From Sphaerimonospora sp050942215 (GTDB taxonomy: Bacteria; Actinomycetota; Actinomycetes; Streptosporangiales; Streptosporangiaceae), in the NCBI RefSeq assembly GCF_050942215.1, contig NZ_CP192058.1, forward strand, positions 1 through 14,132: a stretch of DNA of 14,132 nucleotides. The letters are read 5' to 3'. The notes beneath the pieces were generated by a model. It was not told the origin of the DNA, made no database searches, and worked only from the letters and a program-made list of their open reading frames with translations. The position numbers and the translations under genes were made by a program. Numbering within the stretch: the first letter of the stretch is position 1; every line of letters begins with the position of its first letter. Of this stretch, positions 1 through 5,472 are shown in pieces.

Positions 1-621
1 ATGAACCTGTCCGTTGCTCTGATCAACCTGAAGCCCGGTACGGGCAAGACCACGTCGGCCGTCTGGCTCGCGCACGCATTCCACGAGATGGGTTATCCCG
101 TGCTCCTGGTGGACGCCGACCCTGCCGCATCCGCTCTGGAGTGGAGCGACCTTGCAGAGGGCTTCCCCTGCCGGATCATCGGCATGCCCTCCAAGGAGCT
201 GCACCGCCGTGTGCCCGAGATCGCGAAGCCGGACGAAATCGTGGTCATCGACGCTCCGCAGATGGAGGACCACAAGGGCATCACGCGGTCTGTCCTACGA
301 CTGGCCGATGAGCTGGTGATCCCGGTAGCACCGCACGGGATCGAGATCAACCGCATGAGCCCAGTTCTCGACGAGATCGACGACATCCAGTCGCTACGGG
401 AGCAGCCGGCAAGGGTCTCCGTGCTGCTGAACAGGATCAACCGCAGCAGTACGACCCACACCGAGACCCGCGAGGACCTGACCGAGGACGGGTGGCATGT
501 CCTGTCAATGATGATCCCGTTCGTCAACCGCTACTCGCAGAGCTTCGGCCTGCCGGTGAAGACCCGCGCGACGGAGTTCGAGGCGTTGGCCGAGGAGCTG
601 CTGAAGCGAGCTTCGCTGTGA
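1..621 (+). CDS. parA: ParA-family partition ATPase (copy 1)
   Basis: 206-aa ATPase of the ParA/MinD P-loop family. It should bind ATP and nucleoid DNA and position plasmid copies before division. The deviant Walker A is near the N terminus (K11, then G13-T-G-K16-T-T; P12 replaces the usual second glycine). Walker A' has D38 and D40, and Walker B ends at D84 (IVVIDAP, 80-86). The length and lack of an N-terminal DNA-binding domain match small type Ib ParAs such as ParF of TP228. Its stop overlaps the start of a ribbon-helix-helix gene by GTGA, the usual type Ib order. No good Shine-Dalgarno precedes the ATG. In a circular molecule the upstream DNA is the CAGTA array at the window end, which could be operator and centromere. 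The call is secure. That the plasmid depends on it for stability is inferred. Confidence 0.93.
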   Translation: MNLSVALINLKPGTGKTTSAVWLAHAFHEMGYPVLLVDADPAASALEWSDLAEGFPCRIIGMPSKELHRRVPEIAKPDEIVVIDAPQMEDHKGITRSVLRLADELVIPVAPHGIEINRMSPVLDEIDDIQSLREQPARVSVLLNRINRSSTTHTETREDLTEDGWHVLSMMIPFVNRYSQSFGLPVKTRATEFEALAEELLKRASL

Positions 622-908
622 ACGCCGACGAGCGGCGCGAGGCCCGACGTCGGGCGGCGCGTCGGAGGATCGAGCCGGACGCGGCCCCAGCCGGAGAGAC
701 CGCCCTACGGTCGAAGCCTGTCCGGATCACGGTGGACCTGGCGCCGGAGCTGTATCGGCGGCTCACTCGGTGGACAACCGAGGTTGCCGAGGAGATCGAC
801 GCGGCGAAGGTCACGACCGCGGATATCGTCCGGGCGTACATCCGTGCGTGCGACGATCCCGAGGTCAGAGCCCGCGTCGTCGCCGAGCTACGAGAGCTGA
901 AGCAGTAA
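618..908 (+). CDS. Ribbon-helix-helix ParB-like centromere-binding protein (copy 1)
   Basis: Predicted 96-aa protein starting at GTG 618, which overlaps the parA stop (GTGA) and suggests translational coupling. The frame stays open upstream to an ATG at 492, but that extension lies inside parA and is unlikely to be used. The first ~30 residues are Arg-rich and probably flexible. Residues 34-41 (PVRITVDL) look like the DNA-reading strand of a ribbon-helix-helix fold. Helices follow at about 42-60 and 66-78, then a charged helix to the end. Type Ib partner proteins have this basic tail plus RHH plan. They dimerise on short direct repeats, repress their own operon and stimulate ParA. The 8-bp CAGTA arrays around this operon are the likely targets. 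Fold assignment is from pattern only. Confidence 0.75.
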   Translation: MNADERREARRRAARRRIEPDAAPAGETALRSKPVRITVDLAPELYRRLTRWTTEVAEEIDAAKVTTADIVRAYIRACDDPEVRARVVAELRELKQ

Positions 909-918
909 TGCAGTAACG
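903..918 (+). repeat. Two 8-bp CAGTA iterons across the end of the RHH gene (copy 1)
   Basis: CAGTA occurs at 903 and 911, exactly 8 bp apart (CAGTAATG, CAGTAACG), overlapping the TAA stop of the RHH gene. Same strand and phase as the array upstream of parA. Probable RHH binding units. Confidence 0.6.
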
Positions 919-956
919 ACGAAGGTCCGGACCGTCGAGGTTCGGACCTTCGTCGT
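916..956. terminator. Hairpin terminator between convergent par and rep units (copy 1)
   Basis: A perfect 14-bp stem (916-929 with 943-956) encloses a 13-nt loop just after the RHH stop. It is followed by TTT on the + side, with only a weak T tract on the minus side. It lies between two convergent transcription units, so it could serve both. Confidence 0.7.
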
Positions 957-973
957 TTCAGGACTTCCATCTC

Positions 974-1005
974 TGCTGCATTACTGCATTGCTGAACTAC
1001 TGCAA
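974..1005 (-). repeat. Four inverted 8-bp CAGYA iterons, candidate downstream centromere (copy 1)
   Basis: T(A/G)CTG begins at 974, 982, 990 and 998, an exact 8-bp period. Read on the minus strand these are alternating CAGTA and CAGCA boxes, the same unit as upstream of parA but inverted. They sit between two convergent genes, where a promoter operator is unlikely, so a centromere role is favoured. Precedent: pB171 par2 has centromere sites on both sides of its par operon. Confidence 0.6.
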
Positions 1006-1012
1006 GATTACT

Positions 1013-2323
1013 TTACGTTGTAAGGGATAGCGCGCGGGCGAGCTGCACGGCGAAGAGCTGCCCGTTGTTGACGCTGATGAAGCCACGGCCTGATGCGAAC
1101 CGGCGCACTCGTCGACGAACCCTTCGGCGGCGTGTAGAGCCCTGTTCCATTCGGTGAGCACCGGCGAGGCCGATCACGTCGGCATTCGTAGGCCGAGCCT
1201 GACCGCCTCGCGTGCGTGGCACCGAGACCTGCCGAGTGGTGCCCTGCGCCCTGGCCCAGCGGCGAGCGATACGCGCAGCCTGGACCGCTTGCTCAGGCGT
1301 GACCTCTACCGCGGCTGTCACCCGTTCCAGTCCCCAGTAGCCCCAGAATCGGCCCGGGCCTTGCCCTGGAGCCTGCCATTCCTCCGGGACACAGTGCTGA
1401 TACTCCTTGGCCTGGAACGCGCCGTGCTTGGTGAAGTAGACCGCGACGCGCTTGGGGTCGTACGCCCGCAGGCTCTCGGCGTAGTCGACTCCAGTCCCGG
1501 CGAGCAGATGCCGGCGCTTCTCCTCCGGATCGGGGTGGTCGACGATGTCAGCCCAGACCTCACTCAGCCATTGCCGGAACGGGAGACCGGCACCGATACG
1601 GGAGTCAGCGCGAGCGCGGCCGGACGGGATCCGCGCGGTGCCATGCGGCGGGACCAGGAGCAAATGGAAGTGGGGCGCGCCACGGCGTTGGAACTCAAGC
1701 TTCCAGACAGCTTGCAGCGGCTCGCCCCAGGCACGTTCGTAGCGCTTGCGCAGTGCCTTGAGCTGGGCCTTGACGACCTTGCCGTTGGGCGCAACGGTCA
1801 GCCAGTCCCCGGGATAGGTCAGGGTCACCATCGCGGGAAGCCTGTCCGAGTCTCCGAGCATGGGCCGGTAGTCCAGCTCGCACAGCGCGCGGACCATGTT
1901 CGCCCGCGACTTGCGGGACCATCCGGTGATCTCGCGGGAGGGTACGCGCTCGGGGACGTCCTCATCGAGGGCGAGATAAGTCGCGGCTATGTCGGCTTCG
2001 ACCTGGCGAGCTTTGAGCGCCCGTTCCTCGCGACGTTCACGGCGAGCAAGGTCGGGAGCTTCGATCGCAAAAGCGCCAGCAGCGATGACGATACGAGGTC
2101 TCGGACCTTCTTCGCCTTGCCAGGCCGGGCGTGCATCGAAGAGCCTTGCGGCGAGATCGAGCCCTTCCGGACTCGGGAACTTCGGCGCCCAAAGTGCCGT
2201 TACCGGCGTGTCGGACAGCGCCGGTAGCTGCACTGCGCGCCCATCGGCTACGCTGGTCACAGCTTGGGTTCCGCTTCTGATAGGGAGAGGCGGACCACTC
2301 AGAGGGCCTGGTGCTACCAACAC
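1013..2323 (-). CDS. rep: Rolling-circle replication initiator, HUH type (copy 1)
   Basis: 436-aa Rep expected to nick one strand at the double-strand origin and stay covalently attached through tyrosine. Motif 1 is at 164-172 (AMVTLTYPG). The HUH metal motif is at 215-223 (GAPHFHLLL, H218 and H220). Motif 3 at 293-301 (VAVYFTKHG) gives catalytic Y296 with K299 three residues on, the single-tyrosine Y-x2-K form. The order resembles the ORF2/G2P-like rolling-circle Rep group. Residues 396-414 form a very Arg-rich patch, probably DNA-binding. The start is uncertain. GTG at 2323 follows an AAGAGAG stretch. GTG at 2260 (residue 22) follows GCGGA and would leave the antisense terminator hairpin outside the coding region. 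Rep lies 81 bp after the tra gene with no obvious promoter of its own, so read-through from tra is likely. Confidence 0.88.
   Translation of the reverse strand: MLVAPGPLSGPPLPIRSGTQAVTSVADGRAVQLPALSDTPVTALWAPKFPSPEGLDLAARLFDARPAWQGEEGPRPRIVIAAGAFAIEAPDLARRERREERALKARQVEADIAATYLALDEDVPERVPSREITGWSRKSRANMVRALCELDYRPMLGDSDRLPAMVTLTYPGDWLTVAPNGKVVKAQLKALRKRYERAWGEPLQAVWKLEFQRRGAPHFHLLLVPPHGTARIPSGRARADSRIGAGLPFRQWLSEVWADIVDHPDPEEKRRHLLAGTGVDYAESLRAYDPKRVAVYFTKHGAFQAKEYQHCVPEEWQAPGQGPGRFWGYWGLERVTAAVEVTPEQAVQAARIARRWARAQGTTRQVSVPRTRGGQARPTNADVIGLAGAHRMEQGSTRRRRVRRRVRRFASGRGFISVNNGQLFAVQLARALSLTT
2249..2254 (+). promoter_or_regulatory. Possible -10 box for RNA antisense to rep (copy 1)
   Basis: TACGCT fits the actinobacterial TAnnnT pattern and would start an RNA near 2261, about 80 nt before the terminator at 2301-2339. 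No convincing -35 is seen. Weak on its own; the terminator is the stronger evidence. Confidence 0.25.
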
Positions 2324-2340
2324 CGGGCTCTCTTTTTTTC
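2261..2340 (+). ncRNA. Putative antisense (countertranscribed) RNA over the rep start (copy 1)
   Basis: A short + strand RNA of about 80 nt is proposed from a -10-like TACGCT at 2249 to the intrinsic terminator ending near 2340. It would be fully complementary to the rep leader and first codons, including the GTG at 2323 and possibly the one at 2260. Rolling-circle plasmids of the pT181 and pMV158 types limit copy number with such RNAs. The terminator is seen. The 5' end and the function are inferred. Confidence 0.38.
2301..2339 (+). terminator. Strong intrinsic terminator facing against rep (copy 1)
   Basis: The 13-bp stem pairs 2301-2313 with 2321-2333, including two G-U pairs (2305/2329, 2309/2325). 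The loop is 7 nt and T7 follows at 2333-2339. This is a textbook Rho-independent terminator on the + strand only. No + strand gene lies upstream before the par terminator at 916-956. Confidence 0.8.
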
Positions 2341-2404
2341 CGTGGTCTTTGCCGAGCCACTGTCGCGCGTTCCGCCTCTGTCGTCACGCCGACACACCGA
2401 GACA

Positions 2405-3826
2405 TCAAGCGGCAATCTCAGCACCCCGCGCGTTTCCGCCCCAGGTGTCCAGCTCCACGACCTTGGCCGAGGTCTCGACGTAAGCGATCAGCTCGTCAAT
2501 ATCGGCGTCGCGGACATGGCCCAGGCGTGCCCGGACGGTCGACCGTGCGCCGTCTTGGAGGCTGTAGAGCACACCGGGTGTGGTCTCGCTGATCTGATGG
2601 CAGAGCGCCCCGTAGTCCACCGCGTTCTCGACGAGAGCGGCCTCTGTGTGGCTCTCGGTCGGCAGCCGCAACGCGATACGGCGTGTGAACAGGTCTCGGA
2701 GCTGGAACACGTCCTTTGTCGGCTCCTGAATGGCTCCAACCACGATGAAGCCCACCGCGCGGCCCTGCGTGAGGAGCAGCCCGAGCGCGTCCTCAATCTT
2801 GTCTCGGATGCGGCGGGGCCAGTACTTGAACAGCGGCGCCATCTCGTCGAGCAAGACGAGCGTTAGCGGGCGGCCCTTGCCGGGGCGGAAGTCGCGCTCT
2901 CCGGCCGCGCCGTCCCGCTCGTTGGCCTCGTTCATCTCTTGGACCAGGCGCTCAAGCAGCTTGAGCACGTCTTCATCAGTCACGGCGTAGTCATCCGGCC
3001 CGAACAGAGCGCGGGCGCGGCGTAGCTCCTTGGCCTTGGGATCGATGCCGACCAGGCGCACCAGTCCGGCCGTGATGGCAGGAGCGATACCCCTCAGAAT
3101 GTTCCACTCGAGACCGGCCTTTCCGGCCCCAGTCGAGCCCGAGATAGCGGTATGACCGCCGAGAAGACTGATCGTGTAGGGCTTGCCGAACTCGTCGATA
3201 CCGACCGGGATGCGCCTCCAGTCGATCGCTTCGACGGAGGCCGGAAGGGCAGTAGCCGGCACTGCCTCCACCAGAGGGTCACGCCGCATCAGTGAGAGCT
3301 CAAGCAGCCGCGGCTTGACTCCTTTGACCACCAGGCGCTCACCCTTGAAACCCAAGCGAAGCGCATCGGCCGCCTCCTCCTGCTGATAGCGCTTGACCGA
3401 CTGACCGATCGGCATCTCGACAACGAGGTGATCCCAATACGGCGTCGAGCGGACCCGCTTGAGCTTGGGCACATAGACCTCAGTCCCGGCCTGAACAGTC
3501 AGGTCACAGCGGGTGAAGACCTCACGCCACAGACGCCGGTAGATCCACCAGCGATGCCACCAGCTACGCGCCCACGTCTCCACGGTCTTGCCGAAGGTCT
3601 CAGGGTGGGCGGCTTTCCAGGTGCTCAAGCCGACGAAGGCGGCCCCGGCGATCGTCAAGCAGAGTTGCCACCCGAGGACGGCAACGCTCGCGGCCGTCGT
3701 GCCCGCCATGGTCGAGGTACGCGGGTGCAACACGGCCTGGACCACAAGCCACGCGATGAGCCGGGCGAGCTGCTTGGCCAACCAGGTCAGCAGCTTTCCA
3801 ATCGCGGAAAACAAGAAGTTGAGCAT
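2405..3826 (-). CDS. tra: FtsK/SpoIIIE-like DNA translocase, probable conjugal Tra (copy 1)
   Basis: 473 aa from ATG 3826, chosen because AAAGGAGG lies 5 nt upstream (3832-3839). An in-frame ATG at 3865 lies inside a terminator hairpin and lacks such a site. Two hydrophobic stretches (about 2-33 and 39-67) should anchor it in the membrane. The cytoplasmic part carries a P-loop at 230-237 (GSTGAGKA) and Walker B at 321-328 (LTLVLLDE). An FtsK-type stretch follows (TQGRAVGFIVVGAIQEPTKD, 353-372). Actinomycete plasmids move double-stranded DNA between hyphae with one such FtsK-like protein, and this is the likely role. Odd point: alanine follows the P-loop lysine where Ser/Thr is usual. It is shorter than large TraB proteins. 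Neighbours are small transfer-type genes upstream and rep downstream. Confidence 0.85.
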   Translation of the reverse strand: MLNFLFSAIGKLLTWLAKQLARLIAWLVVQAVLHPRTSTMAGTTAASVAVLGWQLCLTIAGAAFVGLSTWKAAHPETFGKTVETWARSWWHRWWIYRRLWREVFTRCDLTVQAGTEVYVPKLKRVRSTPYWDHLVVEMPIGQSVKRYQQEEAADALRLGFKGERLVVKGVKPRLLELSLMRRDPLVEAVPATALPASVEAIDWRRIPVGIDEFGKPYTISLLGGHTAISGSTGAGKAGLEWNILRGIAPAITAGLVRLVGIDPKAKELRRARALFGPDDYAVTDEDVLKLLERLVQEMNEANERDGAAGERDFRPGKGRPLTLVLLDEMAPLFKYWPRRIRDKIEDALGLLLTQGRAVGFIVVGAIQEPTKDVFQLRDLFTRRIALRLPTESHTEAALVENAVDYGALCHQISETTPGVLYSLQDGARSTVRARLGHVRDADIDELIAYVETSAKVVELDTWGGNARGAEIAA

Positions 3827-3831
3827 GGCCG

Positions 3832-3839
3832 CCTCCTTT
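3832..3839 (-). promoter_or_regulatory. Shine-Dalgarno deciding the tra start (copy 1)
   Basis: The minus strand reads AAAGGAGG, 5 nt before ATG 3826. This near-perfect anti-16S match sets the tra start at 3826 rather than 3865. Confidence 0.8.
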
Positions 3840-3848
3840 CGGGCATGG

Positions 3849-3893
3849 AAAAGGGAGCCACCCACGGCAGGCGTGCAGACGCGGGCGGCTCCC
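3849..3893 (-). terminator. Hairpin terminator or attenuator before tra (copy 1)
   Basis: A stem of 3853-3859 with 3887-3893, continued by 3861-3863 with 3883-3885 past an A-C mismatch, is followed on the minus strand by TTTTCC. It begins 12 nt after the stop of the 75-aa gene and ends just before the tra Shine-Dalgarno. No promoter fits between it and tra, so tra may need read-through. Confidence 0.6.
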
Positions 3894-3905
3894 CGCTGAA
3901 TTGGC

Positions 3906-4133
3906 TTACTTGGACTTGGACTTGTGCTTGCGGAGGTCCCTGATCAGGGACTCGCAGGAGGCCGAGGCCCGGTCGATGTGACCTTGGATGCTGGCCATGC
4001 TCTCCGAGCAGCCGAGACCGGCCGCTAGCTCCCGGTCGATCCTCTGGCCCGACTCGACCAAGCGCGCCACGCGCTCGACCTGGACGTCGATCTCGTCAAT
4101 CCGGCTACCGAAGTACGTCGCCACCGTGATCAC
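3906..4133 (-). CDS. Small helical protein of unknown function (copy 1)
   Basis: 75 aa from GTG 4133, which overlaps the stop of the preceding 137-aa gene by GTGA. AAGGAG lies 2 nt before the GTG, and a GTG three codons later has longer spacing and could be used instead. Residues ~10-68 look helical, with a heptad-like hydrophobic pattern in 12-27, two cysteines (C42, C60) and a Lys/Ser-rich tail (KHKSKSK) that could bind nucleic acid. No membrane segment is seen. I do not recognise the family. Tight coupling and its place before tra suggest a transfer accessory role, but this rests on context alone. A terminator-like hairpin follows. Confidence 0.65.
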   Translation of the reverse strand: MITVATYFGSRIDEIDVQVERVARLVESGQRIDRELAAGLGCSESMASIQGHIDRASASCESLIRDLRKHKSKSK

Positions 4134-4543
4134 AGCTCCTTGACGTAGTAGACGCGGTTACGCGCGAACAGCGCGAACTCGTCGGCCGCCACCGAGACCG
4201 AGGTGACAGCGGCCTTCACCAGGTCGTGCGCCTCGTGGAGCGTGGCCGCCGAGAAGTCCGGCTCTCTGTTCTCGACCCTCTGGACCTCGCTGAGCAGGCC
4301 CTTCACCATGTCGGCCAGCACCTGCATTTCCTTGGCGACGTGCCGACGACGCAGCTTGATCATTCGGAGGTTCTTGTAGAACTCGGCGCGGTCCTCGAAC
4401 TCTGACCGCACGTCGGCGATGGTGTTGCCGACCATGCCCCGGAGCAGGGCCTTACGCTTCGCCTTCCGGACCCGCTTGGGCTCGAAGTTGCTACCCTTGA
4501 CCGCCCGGATGGGCCGGGCCTTGGTGCTCGTTGGGGTCGCCAT
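4130..4543 (-). CDS. Basic helical protein of unknown function (copy 1)
   Basis: 137 aa from ATG 4543. AAGGAG lies 7 nt upstream, so the longer frame reaching 4666 is rejected. The first ~35 residues are strongly basic (RPIRAVKG, KRVRKAKRKALLRG), suggesting nucleic-acid contact. Residues 43-130 look like two or three long amphipathic helices with another basic cluster (KLRRRHVAK, 63-71). No membrane segment, Cys cluster or catalytic motif is visible. It starts 11 nt after the 52-aa gene and overlaps the 75-aa gene, so these three are probably co-translated. I do not recognise the family; transfer or spread functions are typical of this position in actinomycete plasmids. Confidence 0.72.
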   Translation of the reverse strand: MATPTSTKARPIRAVKGSNFEPKRVRKAKRKALLRGMVGNTIADVRSEFEDRAEFYKNLRMIKLRRRHVAKEMQVLADMVKGLLSEVQRVENREPDFSAATLHEAHDLVKAAVTSVSVAADEFALFARNRVYYVKEL

Positions 4544-4554
4544 CCCTGATCTCC

Positions 4555-4713
4555 TTACCTGCACTTGTGGTTGGTCGGGGTGAGCGGAGCCGAGGACATC
4601 GCCCCGCACCTGCCGCAGTCGTACGTGAGGGTCCTGCGCCGACCCGAGTTCGCGCTGTTCGGCCACTCCCCCAACCGGTCGGGCGACGGCTTGACCTTCT
4701 TGTCCTGTGGCAT
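4555..4713 (-). CDS. 52-aa Cys/His protein, zinc-ribbon-like (copy 1)
   Basis: 52 aa from ATG 4713, with AGAGGAG 7 nt upstream. A longer in-frame extension to 4884 crosses the stop of the 51-aa gene and a strong hairpin and is rejected. Residues 1-27 are polar and Lys/Arg-rich. The C-terminal half has C33-x2-C36 and H49-x-C51, a possible four-ligand zinc site with a 12-residue spacer, so it may be a small zinc knuckle binding nucleic acid or a partner protein. It lies 11 bp ahead of the 137-aa gene in the same transcription unit. Family unknown to me. Confidence 0.65.
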   Translation of the reverse strand: MPQDKKVKPSPDRLGEWPNSANSGRRRTLTYDCGRCGAMSSAPLTPTNHKCR

Positions 4714-4737
4714 GCTGGAACTCCTCTTTGTGAGGAC

Positions 4738-4774
4738 CCGGGGCGCGTCGACTTTGACCGGTGGCGCGCCCCGG
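4738..4774 (-). other. GC-rich hairpin between the 51-aa and 52-aa genes (copy 1)
   Basis: A perfect 10-bp stem (4738-4747 with 4765-4774) made almost wholly of G and C. No T tract follows on the minus strand. It occupies the only sizeable gap among these small genes, just upstream of the next Shine-Dalgarno. It may be a partial terminator or an mRNA-stabilising structure. Confidence 0.5.
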
Positions 4775-4786
4775 ATCATTGGGGGA

Positions 4787-4942
4787 TCAAAGAACCGTGT
4801 GCCTCGCGCACGGCTCGCTTTCGACCGGCATCCCGCAGATGCCGTCTGGGCCGCTGGAGTCTGGCGCGGCGCACACGTAGCCACCTACGCCCATGTAGAC
4901 GACCCAGCGTTCGGGGTTACTGGCGCTCTCGACGCTGACCAT
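4787..4942 (-). CDS. 51-aa Cys-rich small protein (copy 1)
   Basis: 51 aa. Its ATG overlaps the stop of the 129-aa gene (TGATG at 4944-4940), and a GTG one codon earlier is also possible. The sequence has C24, C36, C45 and H48 (spacings 11, 8 and 2), with Gly/Pro turns between, so it may fold around one zinc ion. The N terminus is short and neutral, and no membrane segment is seen. Small Cys-rich proteins after a regulator-like gene are common in transfer regions of actinomycete plasmids and integrative elements. That similarity is one of layout; I do not recognise the protein. Confidence 0.62.
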   Translation of the reverse strand: MVSVESASNPERWVVYMGVGGYVCAAPDSSGPDGICGMPVESEPCARHTVL

Positions 4943-5331
4943 CACGCCGCCGCCTTGCCAGCCGCTGCGATCGCACGGACCTCGGCAGCCCGGTACCAGA
5001 CCTGCAGCCCGATCACGCGCTCCTCGCCCGTCTCGGGATTCCGCTTGGTCTTCTCCATGACGCCGACCTCGAAGTCCACGAGCTGCACCGGCGTGTACGG
5101 CATCAGGCCCTGCCCGGGGTCCTTCAGAGAGGCGACGCCGACCTTCAAGACCTCGTTCTGGACCTGGCCGAAGGCCGTCCGGAACATCGCCACCACCTGG
5201 ATCTCCCACTTGGGCGTGCCGTCCTTGGTGGTCTCCTGGACCTGGCTCTTGAAGGCGGTCTTCGGCTGACACGCCAAGAAGGCGATCCCCTGGAAGGTGG
5301 CCGCCTGGTCAATCTTGAAGTTCGTGAACAT
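4942..5331 (-). CDS. Possible SCO3933-like / OB-fold regulatory protein (copy 1)
   Basis: 129 aa from ATG 5331, with GGGAGGA 7 nt upstream. The frame extends to 5571 but would cross the divergent promoter region, so the shorter start is chosen. The protein looks all-beta: alternating hydrophobic strands near 14-21, 41-51 (KWEIQVVAMFR), 59-67, 81-92 and 107-119, ending in an Ala-rich tail. A strand containing 'DGTPKWEIQVVA' recalls SCO3933-type regulators found first in the transfer operons of actinomycete integrative elements, which have an OB/SSB-like look. This is a resemblance only. First gene of the minus-strand unit, about 70 nt from its promoter, and coupled to the 51-aa gene. Confidence 0.68.
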   Translation of the reverse strand: MFTNFKIDQAATFQGIAFLACQPKTAFKSQVQETTKDGTPKWEIQVVAMFRTAFGQVQNEVLKVGVASLKDPGQGLMPYTPVQLVDFEVGVMEKTKRNPETGEERVIGLQVWYRAAEVRAIAAAGKAAA

Positions 5332-5388
5332 CTCGGGTTCCTCCCGGCCTGTGGGCGCTCTCGGCCCTTCGTCGAGTAGCCGCTCTGT

Positions 5389-5455
5389 CGTGCAGCGGCC
5401 TACACGACTACCGTACACCGGACTGCACGATACGTCTACCCCGCTGCACGTATAC
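5389..5455. promoter_or_regulatory. Candidate shared operator in divergent promoter region (copy 1)
   Basis: CTGCACGATAC (5423-5433) recurs as CTGCACGTATAC (5444-5455), 21 bp apart, two helical turns. A perfect 10-bp inverted repeat pairs 5389-5398 with 5441-5450. One direct repeat falls inside the spacer of the minus promoter and the other lies just before the -10 box of the HTH-Nudix gene, so one repressor could shut both. Confidence 0.45.
5410..5438 (-). promoter_or_regulatory. Promoter of the minus-strand transfer-replication unit (copy 1)
   Basis: On the minus strand, TAGACG (5438-5433) and TACGGT (5415-5410) are separated by exactly 17 bp. They match the actinobacterial -35 TTGACn with one mismatch and the -10 TAnnnT fully. 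Transcription would begin near 5403 and give a leader of about 70 nt before the 129-aa gene. Confidence 0.6.
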
Positions 5456-5460
5456 CGCGC

Positions 5461-5466
5461 TAGACT
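5461..5466 (+). promoter_or_regulatory. -10 box of leaderless HTH-Nudix gene (copy 1)
   Basis: TAGACT fits TAnnnT and ends 7 nt before ATG 5473, the spacing of leaderless actinobacterial messages, in which the A of the ATG is +1. No Shine-Dalgarno and no good -35 are present. Confidence 0.6.
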
Positions 5467-5472
5467 GCGAAC

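Noticed and set aside
492..617. N-terminal extension of the RHH gene to ATG 492
   Set aside because: It lies wholly inside parA in another frame; the GTGA overlap at 618 gives the normal type Ib arrangement.
903..1005. CRISPR array
   Set aside because: The unit is only 8 bp with no spacers; the pattern fits protein-binding iterons.
1154..2227. 357-aa open frame on the + strand
   Set aside because: It lies opposite rep, whose HUH and Tyr motifs are in the minus frame; the + frame shows no motif or ribosome site and is a GC-rich shadow.
2037..2405. Minus-strand frame starting at an ATG overlapping the tra stop (TGATG)
   Set aside because: The coupling geometry is tempting for a leader peptide, but there is no Shine-Dalgarno and the frame runs far into rep with low-complexity Arg/Ser content typical of a shadow.
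4565..5269. 234-aa + strand frame over the small-gene region
   Set aside because: The opposite strand carries five well-spaced genes with ribosome sites and coupling; this frame has no initiation signal.
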